Numbered from the stretch's first letter, positions 1-10,923 are shown. The stretch is 64,000 bases of DNA from Onishia taeanensis (GCF_003268885.1 NZ_QLSX01000002.1:398280-462279); one strand, 5' to 3'. Numbers and translations are program-made. Notes: a model not told the origin generated them from the letters alone.

Positions 1-462
1 AATCACGCTGTCGGCCCCGACCACGCTGCCCGGGCCGATGACCACGTCATCGCCGATCACCGCGCCGTCCTCGATCACCACCTGCGGGCCGACCTCGACG
101 TTGGCACCAAGCTTGGCGCTCTCGGCGACGACCGCCGAGGCGTGCACCCCCGGGCGATATCTCGCGGCCAGCGGATCGAACAGCCGTGATAGCTCGGCAT
201 ACCCCAGATAGGGGTTCTCCAGGGCGAGGCAGGCCGTGGGGCTCTCCTCGGCATGATCCGGGTGCAGAAGCACCGCCGCCGCCCTCGTCTCAGGCAGATA
301 CTTCAGATAGGCCCGATTGGCGAGGAAGGTCAACTCGTGAGGACCGGCTTCGCTCAGCGTCGCCAACCCGCTCACGGTGCGCTGGCCATCGCCGATCACA
401 CGAGCTTTGAGGCGCTCGGCGAGCTCATCGAGGGTATAAGTGGGGTATTGGGCGATTGTCAT
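1..462 (-). CDS. lpxD: UDP-3-O-acylglucosamine N-acyltransferase LpxD (5' part only)
   Basis: Adds the second hydroxy-acyl chain to UDP-3-O-acyl-glucosamine in lipid A synthesis, in the cytoplasm. The first 154 residues are present and the rest lies beyond the window. The translation starts MTIAQYPTYTLDELAERL, typical of the LpxD N-terminal substrate-binding domain. It then enters hexapeptide repeats of the left-handed beta-helix (GANVEVGPQVVIEDGAVIG) near residues 115-150. ATG at 462-460 is the natural start, although no good Shine-Dalgarno precedes it. It lies 45 bp downstream of skp, the order found in E. coli and Pseudomonas, so it is probably cotranscribed with bamA and skp. Confidence 0.95.
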   Translation of the reverse strand, partial: MTIAQYPTYTLDELAERLKARVIGDGQRTVSGLATLSEAGPHELTFLANRAYLKYLPETRAAAVLLHPDHAEESPTACLALENPYLGYAELSRLFDPLAARYRPGVHASAVVAESAKLGANVEVGPQVVIEDGAVIGDDVVIGPGSVVGADSVI

Positions 463-507
463 GGACGCGGGTCATCGCGGACGGCACGCCAGGGCGCGCC
501 GCCGGCC

Positions 508-1014
508 TCAGTTGGACGAATTGAGAATCTCGGTGACCTCGTCGGTCACGTCGAGGAGGTCGCCTTTGGCCTGGATGACCCCGTTGCGGTCCACCAGCAC
601 CTCGATGTCATGACGCTCGATGATCTGGTCCACGGCACGCTCGAGCCTGGGCTGAGCCTGCTGCATGAACTGCTGTTCGGACTGCTTGCGCGCCTGAACC
701 ACCTGGCGGCGAAGCTGCTGGAAGCGGCCGCCCTTTTCCTGAAGCTCCTGCACGGCCGCCTGGCGCTGCGACTCGGACATGGTCGCCCCATCGCGCTGCA
801 GGCGCTGCTGAAGCTGCTGGACTTCCTGACCCAGGGCCTCGGCCTCTTGCTGCTGGCTGCCGATCTGATTTTGCAGCTCGCTCATCGACTGCTGGGCGTC
901 ATCGCTTTCCAGCAGGGCCTGACGCCAATCCAGCACGGCGATATCGGCGGCCAGGGCAGGTGTACTCATGGCCGCGAACAGGCCGAGGCACAGGGCTCCG
1001 GTCAACTTGCGCAT
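508..1014 (-). CDS. skp: Periplasmic chaperone Skp (OmpH family)
   Basis: 168-residue periplasmic chaperone that holds unfolded outer-membrane proteins on their way to the BAM complex. It has a clear signal peptide with cleavage predicted after TPALA (residues 18-22). The mature protein begins ADIAVLDW, followed by a long Gln/Glu-rich coiled coil (about residues 40-130) that forms the Skp tentacles, and then the C-terminal body strand. GAGGAG lies 9 bases before the ATG. It sits between bamA and lpxD, its usual place, so it is probably part of the envelope operon. Length fits the family (about 160). Confidence 0.96.
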   Translation of the reverse strand: MRKLTGALCLGLFAAMSTPALAADIAVLDWRQALLESDDAQQSMSELQNQIGSQQQEAEALGQEVQQLQQRLQRDGATMSESQRQAAVQELQEKGGRFQQLRRQVVQARKQSEQQFMQQAQPRLERAVDQIIERHDIEVLVDRNGVIQAKGDLLDVTDEVTEILNSSN

Positions 1015-1060
1015 CTTGTTAAACTCCTCGAGATCGGTGGTCTGGCATCCGTCCGCGAAC

Positions 1061-3397
1061 CTAGAACGTCTGGCCCAGCGAGAACTGGAAGAACTGGGTG
1101 TCGTCGCCTTGCTCGTCGTTGAGCGGCTCGGCCACGCTGAAGGTCAGCGGCCCTACCGGCGTCAACCAGGAAAGGCCCAGGCCCACACTGTAACGTAGAT
1201 CGGCCAGATCGACACCCGAGCTGCAACTCGAAGGCCTATCAGCGGGCTGTACGGCATAGCACTCGGTAAGGAAGGTGTTGCCGCCATCGAGGAACAGCGA
1301 CGACTGCACGCTGCGCTGATCCTCAACGAAGGGCATCGGGAACAGCAGTTCCGCTGAACCGCTGACCAGCACGTTACCGCCCAGGGTCTGGTCGTCGCCA
1401 TTGCCACGGGCCGTGGTGGCCGGACCAAGCGTGCTGCCAGTGAAGCCTCGCACCGAGCCCAAGCCGCCGGTCAGGAAGTTCTCGTAGAACGGATAGGGAT
1501 CGTTACCCGGGGTATCGGCGTAGCCCAGGTTGGTGCCGAACTTCAATGACCAGGCATCGTTGAGGGCAAACAGCTGCTGACCCTTGTAGCGCACCTTGTA
1601 GTAGATGGCATCGCTGCCCGGTGCCGCCGTCTCGAGCGACACCCGCTGATAGTTGCCCGCCGTGGGCATGACGCCGCGGTTGAGCTTGTTGCGGGTCCAG
1701 CTGGCCGTCAGCTTGAGGCTCTGAGCATCTTCGCCCTGATCATCGACGTACTGGACGATCTCCGACGGCGTGTCGGTATAGGTCTGCACTTGCAGCTCTT
1801 CGATGCCGACCCCGAAGTTGAGGCGCGTGACCTCGTCGATCGGGTAGCCGAAGTTGATGCTGCCGCCTACCGAGTCGGTGGAGTAGGTCGAGATGTCGGA
1901 GTCTTCGTAGTCCGTCTCGCGGTAGAAGAGATTATACCCACGCGAGATGCCGTCCAGTGTCCAGTAGGGATCGGTAAAGCCAAAGTTGAGGCTGGTATAG
2001 GTATCGCCCTTCTGGGCACCGATATTGACCCGGTTGCCGGTACCCAGGAAGTTGTTCTGGGACAGCGAGGCGCCGTAGATGACGCCATCGCTCTGGGAGA
2101 AACCGATGCTCGCCGAGATCGAGCCGGAGGGCTGCTCCTCGACGTTGTAGGTCACATCCAGCTGGTCGGGCTCGCCGGCTACCGGGCGTGTCTCGACGTC
2201 GACCTGCTTGAAGAAGCCCAGACGTTCGAGGCGCTGACGCGACTGGCTGATCTGCTCGGTGGAGGCGGGCGCGCCCTCCATCTGAATCATCTCGCGCCGC
2301 AGCACCTCATCCATGGTGGTGGTGTTGCCGACGAAATCGACGCGGCGGACATAGGCGCGGCGACCGGGATCGACTTGGAAGGTGACGTCGACCCGTTCAC
2401 CGTCGGCGGTGACCTCAGGCACACCTTCGACGCTGGCAAAAGCGTAGCCTTCGGCGCCGAGACGCGAACGCAGCGCCTCGGAGGAGGCAGTGATATCGCT
2501 GCGCGAGAAAATCTCGCCGGGCGTGGCCTCGACCAGGTTGCGAGCCTCGGAGGGAGGAATCTTCAGGTCACCGGCGAAGCTGATGTCGCCCAGGCGATAC
2601 TGCTTGCCTTCCTCGACGTTGACGGTAACGAAGATGCGCGACTTGTCGGGGCTGATCGACACCTGGGTCGAGGTGATCGCGAAGTTGACGTAACCGCGGT
2701 CCAGGTACCATGAGCGCAGCCGCTCCAGATCACCGGAGAGCTGCTGGCGGGAATACTCATCGCTCGAGAACCAGCCGAAGAACCAGCTCGGGCGATCCTC
2801 GAGTTCGAAGACGTCGCGCAGGGTGTCATCATCGAAGGCCTGATTGCCGACCACGTTGATCTGGCGAATCTTGGCCACCGCGCCCTCGTCGATATCGACC
2901 TTGACGCGGACCCGGCTCGAGTCGATTTCCTCGACCTCGGCATCGATACGGGCGCTATAGCGGCCCTGGCCGTGATAGAGCTGCTCGAGCTCGCGCTGCA
3001 TCTCGTCGAGCGTCGAGCGCTGCAGGGCCTGCCCCTCAGCCAGACCCGCATCGCGCAGGCCCTGACGCAGCTCCTCTTCGGAGATCTGGGAGTTGCCGGT
3101 AATCTCGAGGTCGGTGATGAAGGGCCGCTCGTCGACCTGCACCACCAGTACGTCGCCCTCGCGAGCCAGGCGCACGTCCTCGAAGAGGCCGGTAGCAAAC
3201 AGTGTCTTGGCTGCCTCGGCCAGCTCGCGCTCGTCGACGGCGTCGCGGGCACTGACCGGGAAGGCATTGAAGACAGACGCCGCGGAGACCCGCTTGAGGC
3301 CCTCCACACGGATGTCGGAAACGGTAAACGCATCGGCCAGCGCCACCGGGGCGCCAGACAGCAACAGCGCCGCAACGCCTAGAATCTTGAGTTTCAT
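1061..3397 (-). CDS. bamA: Outer-membrane protein assembly factor BamA
   Basis: 778 residues. Central Omp85 component of the BAM complex that folds beta-barrels into the outer membrane. A signal peptide (cleavage after VALA) is followed by five POTRA domains (about residues 22-420), recognisable from repeats such as FTVSDIRVEGLKRVSAASVF and VDFVGNTTTMDEVLRREM. A 16-strand C-terminal barrel follows, with the loop-6 motif VRGF (GGLGSVRGFTGSTLGP) near residue 640. It ends in an aromatic residue (FSLGQTF), the usual outer-membrane signature. It lies between rseP and skp. A possible sigma-70 promoter lies in the rseP-bamA gap. Confidence 0.98.
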   Translation of the reverse strand: MKLKILGVAALLLSGAPVALADAFTVSDIRVEGLKRVSAASVFNAFPVSARDAVDERELAEAAKTLFATGLFEDVRLAREGDVLVVQVDERPFITDLEITGNSQISEEELRQGLRDAGLAEGQALQRSTLDEMQRELEQLYHGQGRYSARIDAEVEEIDSSRVRVKVDIDEGAVAKIRQINVVGNQAFDDDTLRDVFELEDRPSWFFGWFSSDEYSRQQLSGDLERLRSWYLDRGYVNFAITSTQVSISPDKSRIFVTVNVEEGKQYRLGDISFAGDLKIPPSEARNLVEATPGEIFSRSDITASSEALRSRLGAEGYAFASVEGVPEVTADGERVDVTFQVDPGRRAYVRRVDFVGNTTTMDEVLRREMIQMEGAPASTEQISQSRQRLERLGFFKQVDVETRPVAGEPDQLDVTYNVEEQPSGSISASIGFSQSDGVIYGASLSQNNFLGTGNRVNIGAQKGDTYTSLNFGFTDPYWTLDGISRGYNLFYRETDYEDSDISTYSTDSVGGSINFGYPIDEVTRLNFGVGIEELQVQTYTDTPSEIVQYVDDQGEDAQSLKLTASWTRNKLNRGVMPTAGNYQRVSLETAAPGSDAIYYKVRYKGQQLFALNDAWSLKFGTNLGYADTPGNDPYPFYENFLTGGLGSVRGFTGSTLGPATTARGNGDDQTLGGNVLVSGSAELLFPMPFVEDQRSVQSSLFLDGGNTFLTECYAVQPADRPSSCSSGVDLADLRYSVGLGLSWLTPVGPLTFSVAEPLNDEQGDDTQFFQFSLGQTF

Positions 3398-3443
3398 GCA
3401 GTCGGTTCGCTCGCGTTGGTCTGCCCGCTTGTCAAACGAGCAC

Positions 3444-3471
3444 CTTATACATTTGTTCGGTCCACTGGCAA
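3444..3471 (-). promoter_or_regulatory. Putative sigma-70 promoter for bamA-skp-lpxD
   Basis: On the minus strand a TTGCCA hexamer (3471-3466) and a TATAAG hexamer (3449-3444) are separated by 16 bp, upstream of the bamA start at 3397. Both boxes match the housekeeping consensus reasonably. No sigma-E type GGAACTT box is seen in this gap. It would allow bamA-skp-lpxD expression apart from the upstream rseP operon. No transcription evidence is available. Confidence 0.45.
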
Positions 3472-3508
3472 GGCCAGACCCCGGCCGGCGTGGACCGCTC
3501 CCGGGCGG

Positions 3509-4867
3509 CTACCAGAGCCGCATCAGGTCGAAGTACATCGCCATCATCATCATGCTGCCCACTAGCGCCAGGCCGATCTTAAAGCCCACCGCCTGAACCT
3601 GCTCGGAAACGGGGCGTCCACGCACCGCCTCGATGAAGTAATAGACCAGATGCCCGCCGTCGAGCACCGGGATCGGCAACAGGTTGAGAATTCCCAGGCT
3701 GATCGACAGATAGGCAAGGAAACCTATGAAACTCTCGACGCCGGTACGCGCCGTTTCACCGGCGATGCGGGCGATGGTGATCGGCCCCGAGAGATTCGAT
3801 GGCGAAATCAGCCCCACCAGCATCTTGCGCATCGCGTCCAGGGTCAACACTGACATCTCGGCGGTCTTGTTGAGCGACTGCCCGACCGCATCCAGAGGGC
3901 CGTAATGAATCTCGCGCTGGTATTTGGCCGGCCATTCGGCACTGGCCACGCCGGCACCGATATAGCCGATGGACTGGCCACCCTCGGGGGTGCTCGGACG
4001 CGGTGTCAGCGCCAGGGTCTGGCGTTCGCCGCCCCGTTCGATTTCAAGCGTCAACGGCTCGCCAGGGCTCGCGCGGACCCGGTCGACGAAGGCCATCCAA
4101 TCATCGATCGGCGTGCCATCGACGCCGAGGATGCGATCGCCCGCCTGCAGGCCAGCGCTGGCCGCAGCCTCGCCATCCAGCACCTGGCCCAGCACCGCGG
4201 GCAGCGCCGGCCGCCAGGGCGTGAGGCCGAGGGTTGCCAGCGGCCGGGGCGGATCCTGGCCGACCAGCCAGTTCTCGACGGGCAGACGATGTTCGCGCGC
4301 CGCCGTGGCGCCTTCGGGGCGCGAGGTCATGCTGATCGCGCCGGTCTCGCCGATCGCCGCGACCAGCTTCAGGTTGATGTCGTCCCAGGAACGCACCGGC
4401 TCGCCCTGCACGGCGACGATTTCCTGCCCGGTAGACAGCCCGCCGCGGGCGGCCGCCGAGTCCGGCGCCACGTCGCCGACCACCGGTGCAACGGTGGTGA
4501 TGCCGATCACGAACAGCAGCCAGTAGGCGATGATCGCCAGCAAGAAGTTGGCCAGCGGGCCGGCGGCAACGATCGCGATACGCGACCACACTCCCTGGCG
4601 GTTGAAGGCCAGGTGCGCCTCATCAGGATCAACCGGCGCCTCGCGCTCGTCGAGCATCTTGACGTAGCCGCCCAATGGAATAGCCGCCACGGCGAATTCG
4701 GTACCGTGGCGATCGACCCGCGACCATAGCGGTTTGCCGAAGCCCACCGAGAAGCGCAGCACCTTGACTCCGCAACGCCTGGCCACCCAGAAGTGGCCAA
4801 ACTCATGAAAGGTGACCAGCAGTCCGAGAACCACGATCACCGCCAGCACGTCCTGTATCACGCTCAT
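3509..4867 (-). CDS. rseP: Site-2 protease RseP (inner membrane zinc metalloprotease)
   Basis: 452 residues. Cleaves RseA inside the membrane after DegS, releasing sigma-E, and removes signal-peptide remnants. The zinc motif HEFGH is at about residues 21-25 in the first membrane helix, and the second conserved site LDGGH lies near residue 403. Two PDZ domains occupy the periplasmic middle (about 115-300, with GLQAGDRILGVDGTPI in the second). C-terminal helices follow. The usual neighbours, dxr upstream and bamA downstream, agree. It starts 6 bp after the dxr stop, which suggests translational coupling. Its presence fits the candidate sigma-E promoter upstream of rpoH at 41140-41167. Confidence 0.97.
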   Translation of the reverse strand: MSVIQDVLAVIVVLGLLVTFHEFGHFWVARRCGVKVLRFSVGFGKPLWSRVDRHGTEFAVAAIPLGGYVKMLDEREAPVDPDEAHLAFNRQGVWSRIAIVAAGPLANFLLAIIAYWLLFVIGITTVAPVVGDVAPDSAAARGGLSTGQEIVAVQGEPVRSWDDINLKLVAAIGETGAISMTSRPEGATAAREHRLPVENWLVGQDPPRPLATLGLTPWRPALPAVLGQVLDGEAAASAGLQAGDRILGVDGTPIDDWMAFVDRVRASPGEPLTLEIERGGERQTLALTPRPSTPEGGQSIGYIGAGVASAEWPAKYQREIHYGPLDAVGQSLNKTAEMSVLTLDAMRKMLVGLISPSNLSGPITIARIAGETARTGVESFIGFLAYLSISLGILNLLPIPVLDGGHLVYYFIEAVRGRPVSEQVQAVGFKIGLALVGSMMMMAMYFDLMRLW

Positions 4868-4873
4868 CGCAGT

Positions 4874-6088
4874 TTACTCCCGCCCATAGCGTTCCAGGTG
4901 ATGACGGGCCGCCCGACGGCCCCGGTCATCCTCGGCGAGGATGCCTTCGAGTTCGTCGGCCGCCGACGGCGAACAGGCCGACAGCACAGCCTCGTTGAGC
5001 TCGGCAATGCCCGGGAAGGATAGCCGGCCTTCGAGAAAGGCGTCCACGGCCACCTCGTTGGCGGCATTGAGCAGCGCAGGCGCGCTCCCGCCGGCGGCCA
5101 TCGCCTCACGGGCCAGCCGCAGGCAGGGAAAGGCCGCCTCATCGGGTGCCTCGAAGTCGAGCCTGGCGACCTGAAACAGGTCGAGCGGCGCGACGCCTGC
5201 CTCGATGCGCTCCGGCCAGGACAGGCCATAGGCGATCGGCGTGCGCATATCCGGATTGCCGAGCTGGGCGAGCACCGAGCCGTCTCGATAGGCCGCCATC
5301 GAATGGATCACGCTCTGTGGATGCACGACCACCTGAATCTGCTCGGGGCCGGCATCGAAGAGCCAGCAGGCCTCGATTAGCTCAAGCCCTTTGTTCATCA
5401 GGGTCGCACTGTCCACCGAAATCTTGCGCCCCATCGACCAGTTGGGATGGGCACAGGCCTGGTCGGGGGTGACCCGGGTCAGGGCATCCCCCGACCAGCC
5501 GAGGAAGGGCCCACCCGAAGCCGTCAGCAGCAGCTGGCTGACGCCGATGCGCTCCAGGCCGCCACGATGCTCGGGAGGTAGACACTGATAAATGGCATTA
5601 TGTTCGGAATCGATCGGCAACAACACGGCGCCATGCCTGGCCACGGCATCCATGAACAGGCCACCGCTCATCACCAGGGCTTCCTTGTTGGCAAGCAACA
5701 CCCGCTTGCCAGCGCGCACAGCGGCAAGCGTCGGCACAAGCCCTGCAGCACCGACGATGGCCGCCATCACCACATCGACCTCAGAAGCCTTAGCGACCTC
5801 AACCAGCGCTTCTTCACCGGCGCGCACTTCCGTAGGCAGCTGGGCCGCCGCCAGCCGCTCGCGCAGCCAGGCGGCATCGGCCTCGCTGCCAATCACTGCC
5901 TGGGCAGGGCGATGCGTCTGACACAGCGCCAGCAGGGCTTCCTTCGAGCGATGAGCGGTCAGCGCATGCACCTGATAGCGTTCCGGATGGCGGGCGACCA
6001 CATCCAGAGTGCTGGTGCCGATGGAGCCGGTTGCGCCCAGCACGGTGACGCGCTGAGGGCGAGTGATGTTGGATACAGAAAGACTCAT
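4874..6088 (-). CDS. dxr: 1-deoxy-D-xylulose 5-phosphate reductoisomerase
   Basis: Makes 2-C-methyl-D-erythritol 4-phosphate from DXP with NADPH, the second step of the MEP isoprenoid pathway. The NADPH-binding GATGSIG lies near residue 17. Further marks are [12 protein letters not shown] (about 120), the metal-site region [12 protein letters not shown] (about 145-160) and [19 protein letters not shown] (about 215-235). I chose ATG 6088 because it forms an ATGA overlap with the cdsA stop at 6085; a GTG two codons upstream (6094) is possible. 404 residues from this start. It supplies precursors for uppS, in the same operon. Confidence 0.96.
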   Translation of the reverse strand: MSLSVSNITRPQRVTVLGATGSIGTSTLDVVARHPERYQVHALTAHRSKEALLALCQTHRPAQAVIGSEADAAWLRERLAAAQLPTEVRAGEEALVEVAKASEVDVVMAAIVGAAGLVPTLAAVRAGKRVLLANKEALVMSGGLFMDAVARHGAVLLPIDSEHNAIYQCLPPEHRGGLERIGVSQLLLTASGGPFLGWSGDALTRVTPDQACAHPNWSMGRKISVDSATLMNKGLELIEACWLFDAGPEQIQVVVHPQSVIHSMAAYRDGSVLAQLGNPDMRTPIAYGLSWPERIEAGVAPLDLFQVARLDFEAPDEAAFPCLRLAREAMAAGGSAPALLNAANEVAVDAFLEGRLSFPGIAELNEAVLSACSPSAADELEGILAEDDRGRRAARHHLERYGRE

Positions 6089-6882
6089 AGCCACACCCGC
6101 AGCAGGGCAAAGATGGGAATCGCCGCGGTCAGGCTATCGATGCGATCCAGCACGCCACCGTGACCGGGCAGCAGCACCCCGGAATCCTTGATGCCCCGGG
6201 TGCGCTTCAACATGCTCTCGAACAGATCACCAAGCACTGAGACCAGGGTCACCAGCACGGTGGCAAGCATCAGGCCCAGGGTCTCGCCAAGGCCAAGCGA
6301 CAGCCAGACGGCATAGCCAAGGGCCAACGCCAAGGTGGCGACCACACCGCCCGCCACGCCTTCCCAGGTCTTGCCGGGACTGACGGCAGGCGCCAGCTTG
6401 CGCCGCCCGAAGGCTCGGCCTGCGAAGTAGGCCCCGGTGTCGGCAAGCCACACCAGCAGCAGCACGAAGAGCAGCCACTCGACGCCGCTGGCACGCAGAC
6501 TGTTGAAGCCTACCCAGCAGGGCAGCAGGACCACCAGGCCCATGACCAGGCGACGACCGGGCGTCGCCCATTGTGCCCGACGCTCGGGGTAGTGAGTGAT
6601 CCAGTAGAGGTTGGCAAGCCAGGCAGCCGCGCCGAGCCAAAGCAGGCCGTTGGCCTGACCACTGCCGCCCGCCCAAAGCAGCAACATGGCAAGCCCCAGG
6701 CCTGCAGTGGTCGCGAGACGGGCCGTCAGGCGCGACAGGCCGGCGAGATTGGTCCACTCCCAGGCGGCCAACAGCATGACCAGACCAATGAAGAGAGCGA
6801 AGGCGCCACCCTCGAACAGGAAGAGTCCGGCCAGTGCCAGCGGCACCAGGATAACGGCGGTCAGAATTCGTTGCTTAAGCAC
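6085..6882 (-). CDS. cdsA: Phosphatidate cytidylyltransferase CdsA
   Basis: 265-residue integral membrane enzyme forming CDP-diacylglycerol from phosphatidate and CTP, the branch point of phospholipid synthesis. It has about eight hydrophobic segments. The CdsA signature is at the C-terminus ([25 protein letters not shown], about 218-242), with further conserved residues at [17 protein letters not shown]. The start is a GTG at 6882-6880, overlapping the uppS stop by 8 bases. Its own stop overlaps the dxr ATG, so uppS-cdsA-dxr are tightly coupled. Confidence 0.96.
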   Translation of the reverse strand: MLKQRILTAVILVPLALAGLFLFEGGAFALFIGLVMLLAAWEWTNLAGLSRLTARLATTAGLGLAMLLLWAGGSGQANGLLWLGAAAWLANLYWITHYPERRAQWATPGRRLVMGLVVLLPCWVGFNSLRASGVEWLLFVLLLVWLADTGAYFAGRAFGRRKLAPAVSPGKTWEGVAGGVVATLALALGYAVWLSLGLGETLGLMLATVLVTLVSVLGDLFESMLKRTRGIKDSGVLLPGHGGVLDRIDSLTAAIPIFALLRVWL

Positions 6883-7645
6883 CCTGGGCCTCGACTTGCT
6901 CGTGCGTCATGCCGAAGCGACGCTGGCGACGCGCGAAGTCGGCGAAGGCCTCATCGAGCGCCTCGGCGCCGAAATCCGGCCACAGCAGAGGGGAAAAATG
7001 CAGCTCGGCATAGGCCAACTGCCACAGCAGGAAGTTGGACAGGCGCTGCTCACCGCTGGTACGGATGCATAGATCCACCTCCGGCGCATCGGCCAAGCAG
7101 ACCTCGCGGCCCAGCGACTGCTCATCGACCTGTCCGGCCTCAAGCTCGCCTGCCGCCACACGGGCGGCGAGGCGCTGCGCGGCCTGGGCGATGTCCCAAC
7201 GGCCGCCGTAGTTGGCGGCGATCACCAGATGCATGCCGCGGTTGTCGGCGGTCAGCGTCTCGGCACGGGCGATGTGCTTCTGGATAGACGCCGAGAAACC
7301 CTCGCGCTCACCGATGATGGTCAGCCGAATATCATGCTCGTGCAGCTTCTTGACCTCCCGCTTGAGGGCGATCAGGAACAGCTCCATCAAGGCGTTGACC
7401 TCGGCCGGCGGACGCTTCCAGTTCTCGCTGGAGAAGGCGAACAGGGTCAGCACCTCGACCCCGCGCTCCGCGGCGCGGCGGATCACCGCCCGCACCGACT
7501 CGACGCCCGCACGATGACCGCGCACCCCGGACAGGCCATGGGCCTTGGCCCAGCGGTTGTTGCCATCCATGATGATCGCCAGATGACGCGGGGTCGTCCG
7601 GCGATGCGATTCAGGGGACTGCGGTGATGTCATGGGGGCTCGCAT
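6875..7645 (-). CDS. uppS: Undecaprenyl diphosphate synthase (cis-prenyltransferase)
   Basis: Condenses isopentenyl diphosphate onto farnesyl diphosphate to build the C55 carrier lipid for cell-wall and LPS synthesis. The signature HLAIIMDGNNRWAK lies near residues 21-34, the FAFSSENW motif near 85-92, and the conserved C-terminal DLCIRTSGEQRLSNFLLWQLAYAE near 190-213. 256 residues from the ATG at 7645. An in-frame ATG at 7633 (MTSPQ) is equally plausible, since neither has a strong ribosome-binding site. Same strand and operon as frr upstream and cdsA downstream. Confidence 0.96.
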   Translation of the reverse strand: MRAPMTSPQSPESHRRTTPRHLAIIMDGNNRWAKAHGLSGVRGHRAGVESVRAVIRRAAERGVEVLTLFAFSSENWKRPPAEVNALMELFLIALKREVKKLHEHDIRLTIIGEREGFSASIQKHIARAETLTADNRGMHLVIAANYGGRWDIAQAAQRLAARVAAGELEAGQVDEQSLGREVCLADAPEVDLCIRTSGEQRLSNFLLWQLAYAELHFSPLLWPDFGAEALDEAFADFARRQRRFGMTHEQVEAQGA

Positions 7646-7690
7646 AGCAGTAGAACGATAGGCGGGCGATGCGATGTCGCCCGCCAGGCC

Positions 7691-8248
7691 TCAGACCGTC
7701 ATCAGGTCCTTTTCCTTGGCTTCCAACAGCTTGTCGATCTCAGCAATGTGCTTGTCGGTCAGCTTCTGGATGGCGTCCGTGCCGCCGTGCTCTTCATCTT
7801 CGGAGATTTCTTTCTCCTTGAGCAGCGCCTTGATGTCACCGTTGGCATCGCGACGCACGTTGCGCACCGCCACACGGGCGTTCTCGGCCTCGGAACGGGC
7901 CTGCTTGATGTAGCCCTTGCGGGTTTCCTCGGTCAACATCGGCATCGGCACGCGAATCACGCTGCCCGCCGTTGCCGGGTTGAGGCCCAGGTCCGCGGTC
8001 ATGATGGCTTTCTCGACCTTGGGCACCATGGACTTTTCCCAGGGCACGACCGCCAGGGTACGCGCGTCCTCGACGTTGACGCTGGCGACCTGGTTAAGCG
8101 GCATCTGGGCGCCGTAATAATCCACGGTCACCGCATCAAGGATGCTGGGATGGGCACGGCCGGTGCGGATCTTGTTGAAGTTCGCATGCAGTGACTCGAT
8201 GGTCTTGTCCATGCGGGCTTCAGCGTCTTTCTGGATATCGTTGATCAC
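7691..8248 (-). CDS. frr: Ribosome recycling factor
   Basis: 185 residues, exactly the family length. With EF-G it splits post-termination ribosomes. The N-terminus ([20 protein letters not shown]) and [13 protein letters not shown] mark the long-helix domain [17 protein letters not shown] marks the domain I/II junction, and the C-terminal helix ends in KEKDLMTV. It lies 4 bp downstream of pyrH, in the conserved order rpsB-tsf-pyrH-frr. Confidence 0.98.
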   Translation of the reverse strand: MINDIQKDAEARMDKTIESLHANFNKIRTGRAHPSILDAVTVDYYGAQMPLNQVASVNVEDARTLAVVPWEKSMVPKVEKAIMTADLGLNPATAGSVIRVPMPMLTEETRKGYIKQARSEAENARVAVRNVRRDANGDIKALLKEKEISEDEEHGGTDAIQKLTDKHIAEIDKLLEAKEKDLMTV

Positions 8249-8252
8249 GGTT

Positions 8253-9020
8253 TCAACCTCTGTCTATCAGCGTGCCTTCCTTGCCGCCCATCACCAGATT
8301 GAGCAGGGCACCGGGCTTGTTCATGTTGAATACGCGGACCGGCATGTCATGGTCACGCACCAGGCAGATGGCGGTCAAATCCATCACCCCGAGCTTCTGA
8401 TCCAGGCATTCATCGTAGGTCAGGCGCTCGTACTTCTGGGCGTCGGCATGCTTGACCGGGTCACGGTCGTAGACGCCGTCGACCTTGGTGGCCTTGATCA
8501 CCACGTCGGCATCGATCTCGATGCCGCGCAGGCACGCCGCGGAATCGGTGGTGAAGAAGGGGTTACCGGTACCGGCGGAAAACAATACCACATCGCCCGA
8601 TGTCAGGTAGCGGATGCCGGTGCGGCGATCGTAGTGCTCGACCACGCCGCTCATCGGAATCGCTGACATCACCCGCGAACGGATATTGGAGCGCTCCAGG
8701 GCATCCCGCATGGCCAGGGCGTTCATCACCGTTGCCAGCATGCCCATGTGATCGCCGGTCACCCGCTCCATGCCTGCCTCGTGCAGCGCGGCCCCGCGGA
8801 ACAGGTTGCCGCCGCCGACCACGATGCCGACCTGAACGCCGATGCCGACCAACTGACCGATCTCCAGCGCCATGCGATCGAGCACCTGGGGATCGATGCC
8901 GAACTCGGCATCACCGGTCAGGGCCTCGCCGGACAGCTTAAGCAGAATACGCTTGTACTTGCTTTTCGCCGCGCGCTCAGGCTTGGCAGGGCGTTCGGGC
9001 GTAGCGGTGGAATCGGACAT
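8253..9020 (-). CDS. pyrH: UMP kinase PyrH
   Basis: Phosphorylates UMP to UDP; bacterial UMP kinases are hexamers of the amino-acid-kinase fold, regulated by GTP and [17 protein letters not shown] (about residues 20-33), GGGNLFRG (about 69-76) and [15 protein letters not shown] (about 152-166) are family marks. I chose ATG 9020 because AGGAG lies 7 bases upstream; the frame stays open to 9068 but that extension is not conserved-looking. 255 residues. The first 17 residues are a charged Ala/Pro/Lys extension compared with the 241-residue E. coli enzyme. Confidence 0.96.
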   Translation of the reverse strand: MSDSTATPERPAKPERAAKSKYKRILLKLSGEALTGDAEFGIDPQVLDRMALEIGQLVGIGVQVGIVVGGGNLFRGAALHEAGMERVTGDHMGMLATVMNALAMRDALERSNIRSRVMSAIPMSGVVEHYDRRTGIRYLTSGDVVLFSAGTGNPFFTTDSAACLRGIEIDADVVIKATKVDGVYDRDPVKHADAQKYERLTYDECLDQKLGVMDLTAICLVRDHDMPVRVFNMNKPGALLNLVMGGKEGTLIDRG

Positions 9021-9090
9021 GAGGCGTCTCCTGATGACAGCGACAGGGGGAGGAAATCTTGGCGGCATTTCTATCCGCCGGATACGCGAA

Positions 9091-9112
9091 GGCGTGCGCT
9101 TGCGCGCACGCC
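9091..9112 (-). terminator. Hairpin between tsf and pyrH
   Basis: Perfect 9-bp GC-rich inverted repeat GGCGTGCGC/GCGCACGCC around a 4-base loop, in the 116-bp gap between tsf and pyrH. No U-tract follows on the minus strand, so it is more likely an mRNA processing, pausing or stabilising structure than a complete terminator. The conserved gene order suggests read-through into pyrH. Confidence 0.4.
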
Positions 9113-9136
9113 ATCACGAACTCACAGTACCAAGCC

Positions 9137-10006
<870 letters not shown>

Positions 10007-10051
10007 GGTAATAACCTCTGAAATGATTCGACGTCGATAATCAAAGCGTTT

Positions 10052-10095
10052 CCGTCACCCGGGCGGGGGACGGAAAGAAGGGGGCCAAGCCCCCT
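10052..10095 (-). terminator. rpsB-tsf intergenic attenuator-like hairpins
   Basis: Two inverted repeats lie in the 185-bp gap. One (about 10079-10095) has a GGGGG/CCCCC stem with a 5-base loop and is followed on the minus strand by TTCTTTCC. The second (about 10052-10073) pairs CCGTC with GACGG. In other bacteria a partial terminator between rpsB and tsf tunes the S2 to EF-Ts ratio. The T-tract here is poor, so partial termination is an inference. Confidence 0.45.
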
Positions 10096-10191
10096 CCTCT
10101 GTCTACCCTTGTGTTCGGCGAGCCAAGCCCACCGACCGGGCCGCCATCAGTATGGCAGCCCCGGATGACACCCTGGGGTAGACCAGCGTCA

Positions 10192-10923
10192 TCACTCGGC
10201 GACTTGTTCGCCTTCGGTGACTTCAACGAACTCGTCGGGACGACCTTCCTTCGCCTTGGCGCAGGCGTTGGCGATGGCCTGGACGTAGATCTGGATGGCG
10301 CGGATGGAATCATCGTTGCCCGGGATCACGTAGTCGACGCCGTCCGGATTGGAGTTGGTATCGACCACCCCGATGACCGGAATGCCAAGCTTGTTGGCTT
10401 CGTTGATGGCGATACGCTCATGATCGACATCAACCACGAACAGCGCGTCCGGCAGGCCGCCCATTTCCTTGATACCGCCCACGCTGCGCTCGAGCTTGTC
10501 CTGCTCGCGGGTAGCCATCAGGACTTCTTTCTTGGTCAGCTTCTCGAAGGTGCCGTCTTCGTGCATCGACTCGAGTTCGCGCAGACGCTTGATGGACACG
10601 CGAATGGTCTTGTAGTTGGTCAGCATGCCGCCCAACCAGCGATGGTTGACGAAAGGCATGCCAACACGGTTGGCCTCTTCCTTGATCACCTTGGCCGCCG
10701 CACGTTTGGTGCCAACAAACAGGATCTTGTTGTTGGTCTCCGCCATCTTCTCGACCACGCTGATCGCTTCATTCAGCGCCGGCAGGGTGTGCTCGAGGTT
10801 GATGATGTGGATCTTGTTGCGAGCGCCGAAGATGAACTTGGACATCTTCGGGTTCCAGTACTTGGTCTGGTGACCGAAGTGAGCGCCTGCCTTGAGCAGG
10901 TCACGCATATTGACTTGTGTCAT
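10192..10923 (-). CDS. rpsB: 30S ribosomal protein S2
   Basis: 243 residues. Binds the 30S platform late in assembly and helps recruit S1. [27 protein letters not shown] is the canonical S2 start, with [48 protein letters not shown] in the C-terminal half. I chose ATG 10923, which has AGGAG at good spacing; the 45-codon upstream extension of the frame is not S2-like. It heads the minus-strand operon that runs to lpxD. Confidence 0.98.
   Translation of the reverse strand: MTQVNMRDLLKAGAHFGHQTKYWNPKMSKFIFGARNKIHIINLEHTLPALNEAISVVEKMAETNNKILFVGTKRAAAKVIKEEANRVGMPFVNHRWLGGMLTNYKTIRVSIKRLRELESMHEDGTFEKLTKKEVLMATREQDKLERSVGGIKEMGGLPDALFVVDVDHERIAINEANKLGIPVIGVVDTNSNPDGVDYVIPGNDDSIRAIQIYVQAIANACAKAKEGRPDEFVEVTEGEQVAE

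Noticed and set aside
253-1122. Long plus-strand open frame across lpxD and skp
   Set aside because: Antisense shadow of skp and lpxD in GC-rich DNA; its codon pattern mirrors the real genes and it has no ribosome-binding site.
1790-2713. 307-codon plus-strand frame inside bamA
   Set aside because: Antisense to the BamA barrel and POTRA coding sequence; no family resemblance.
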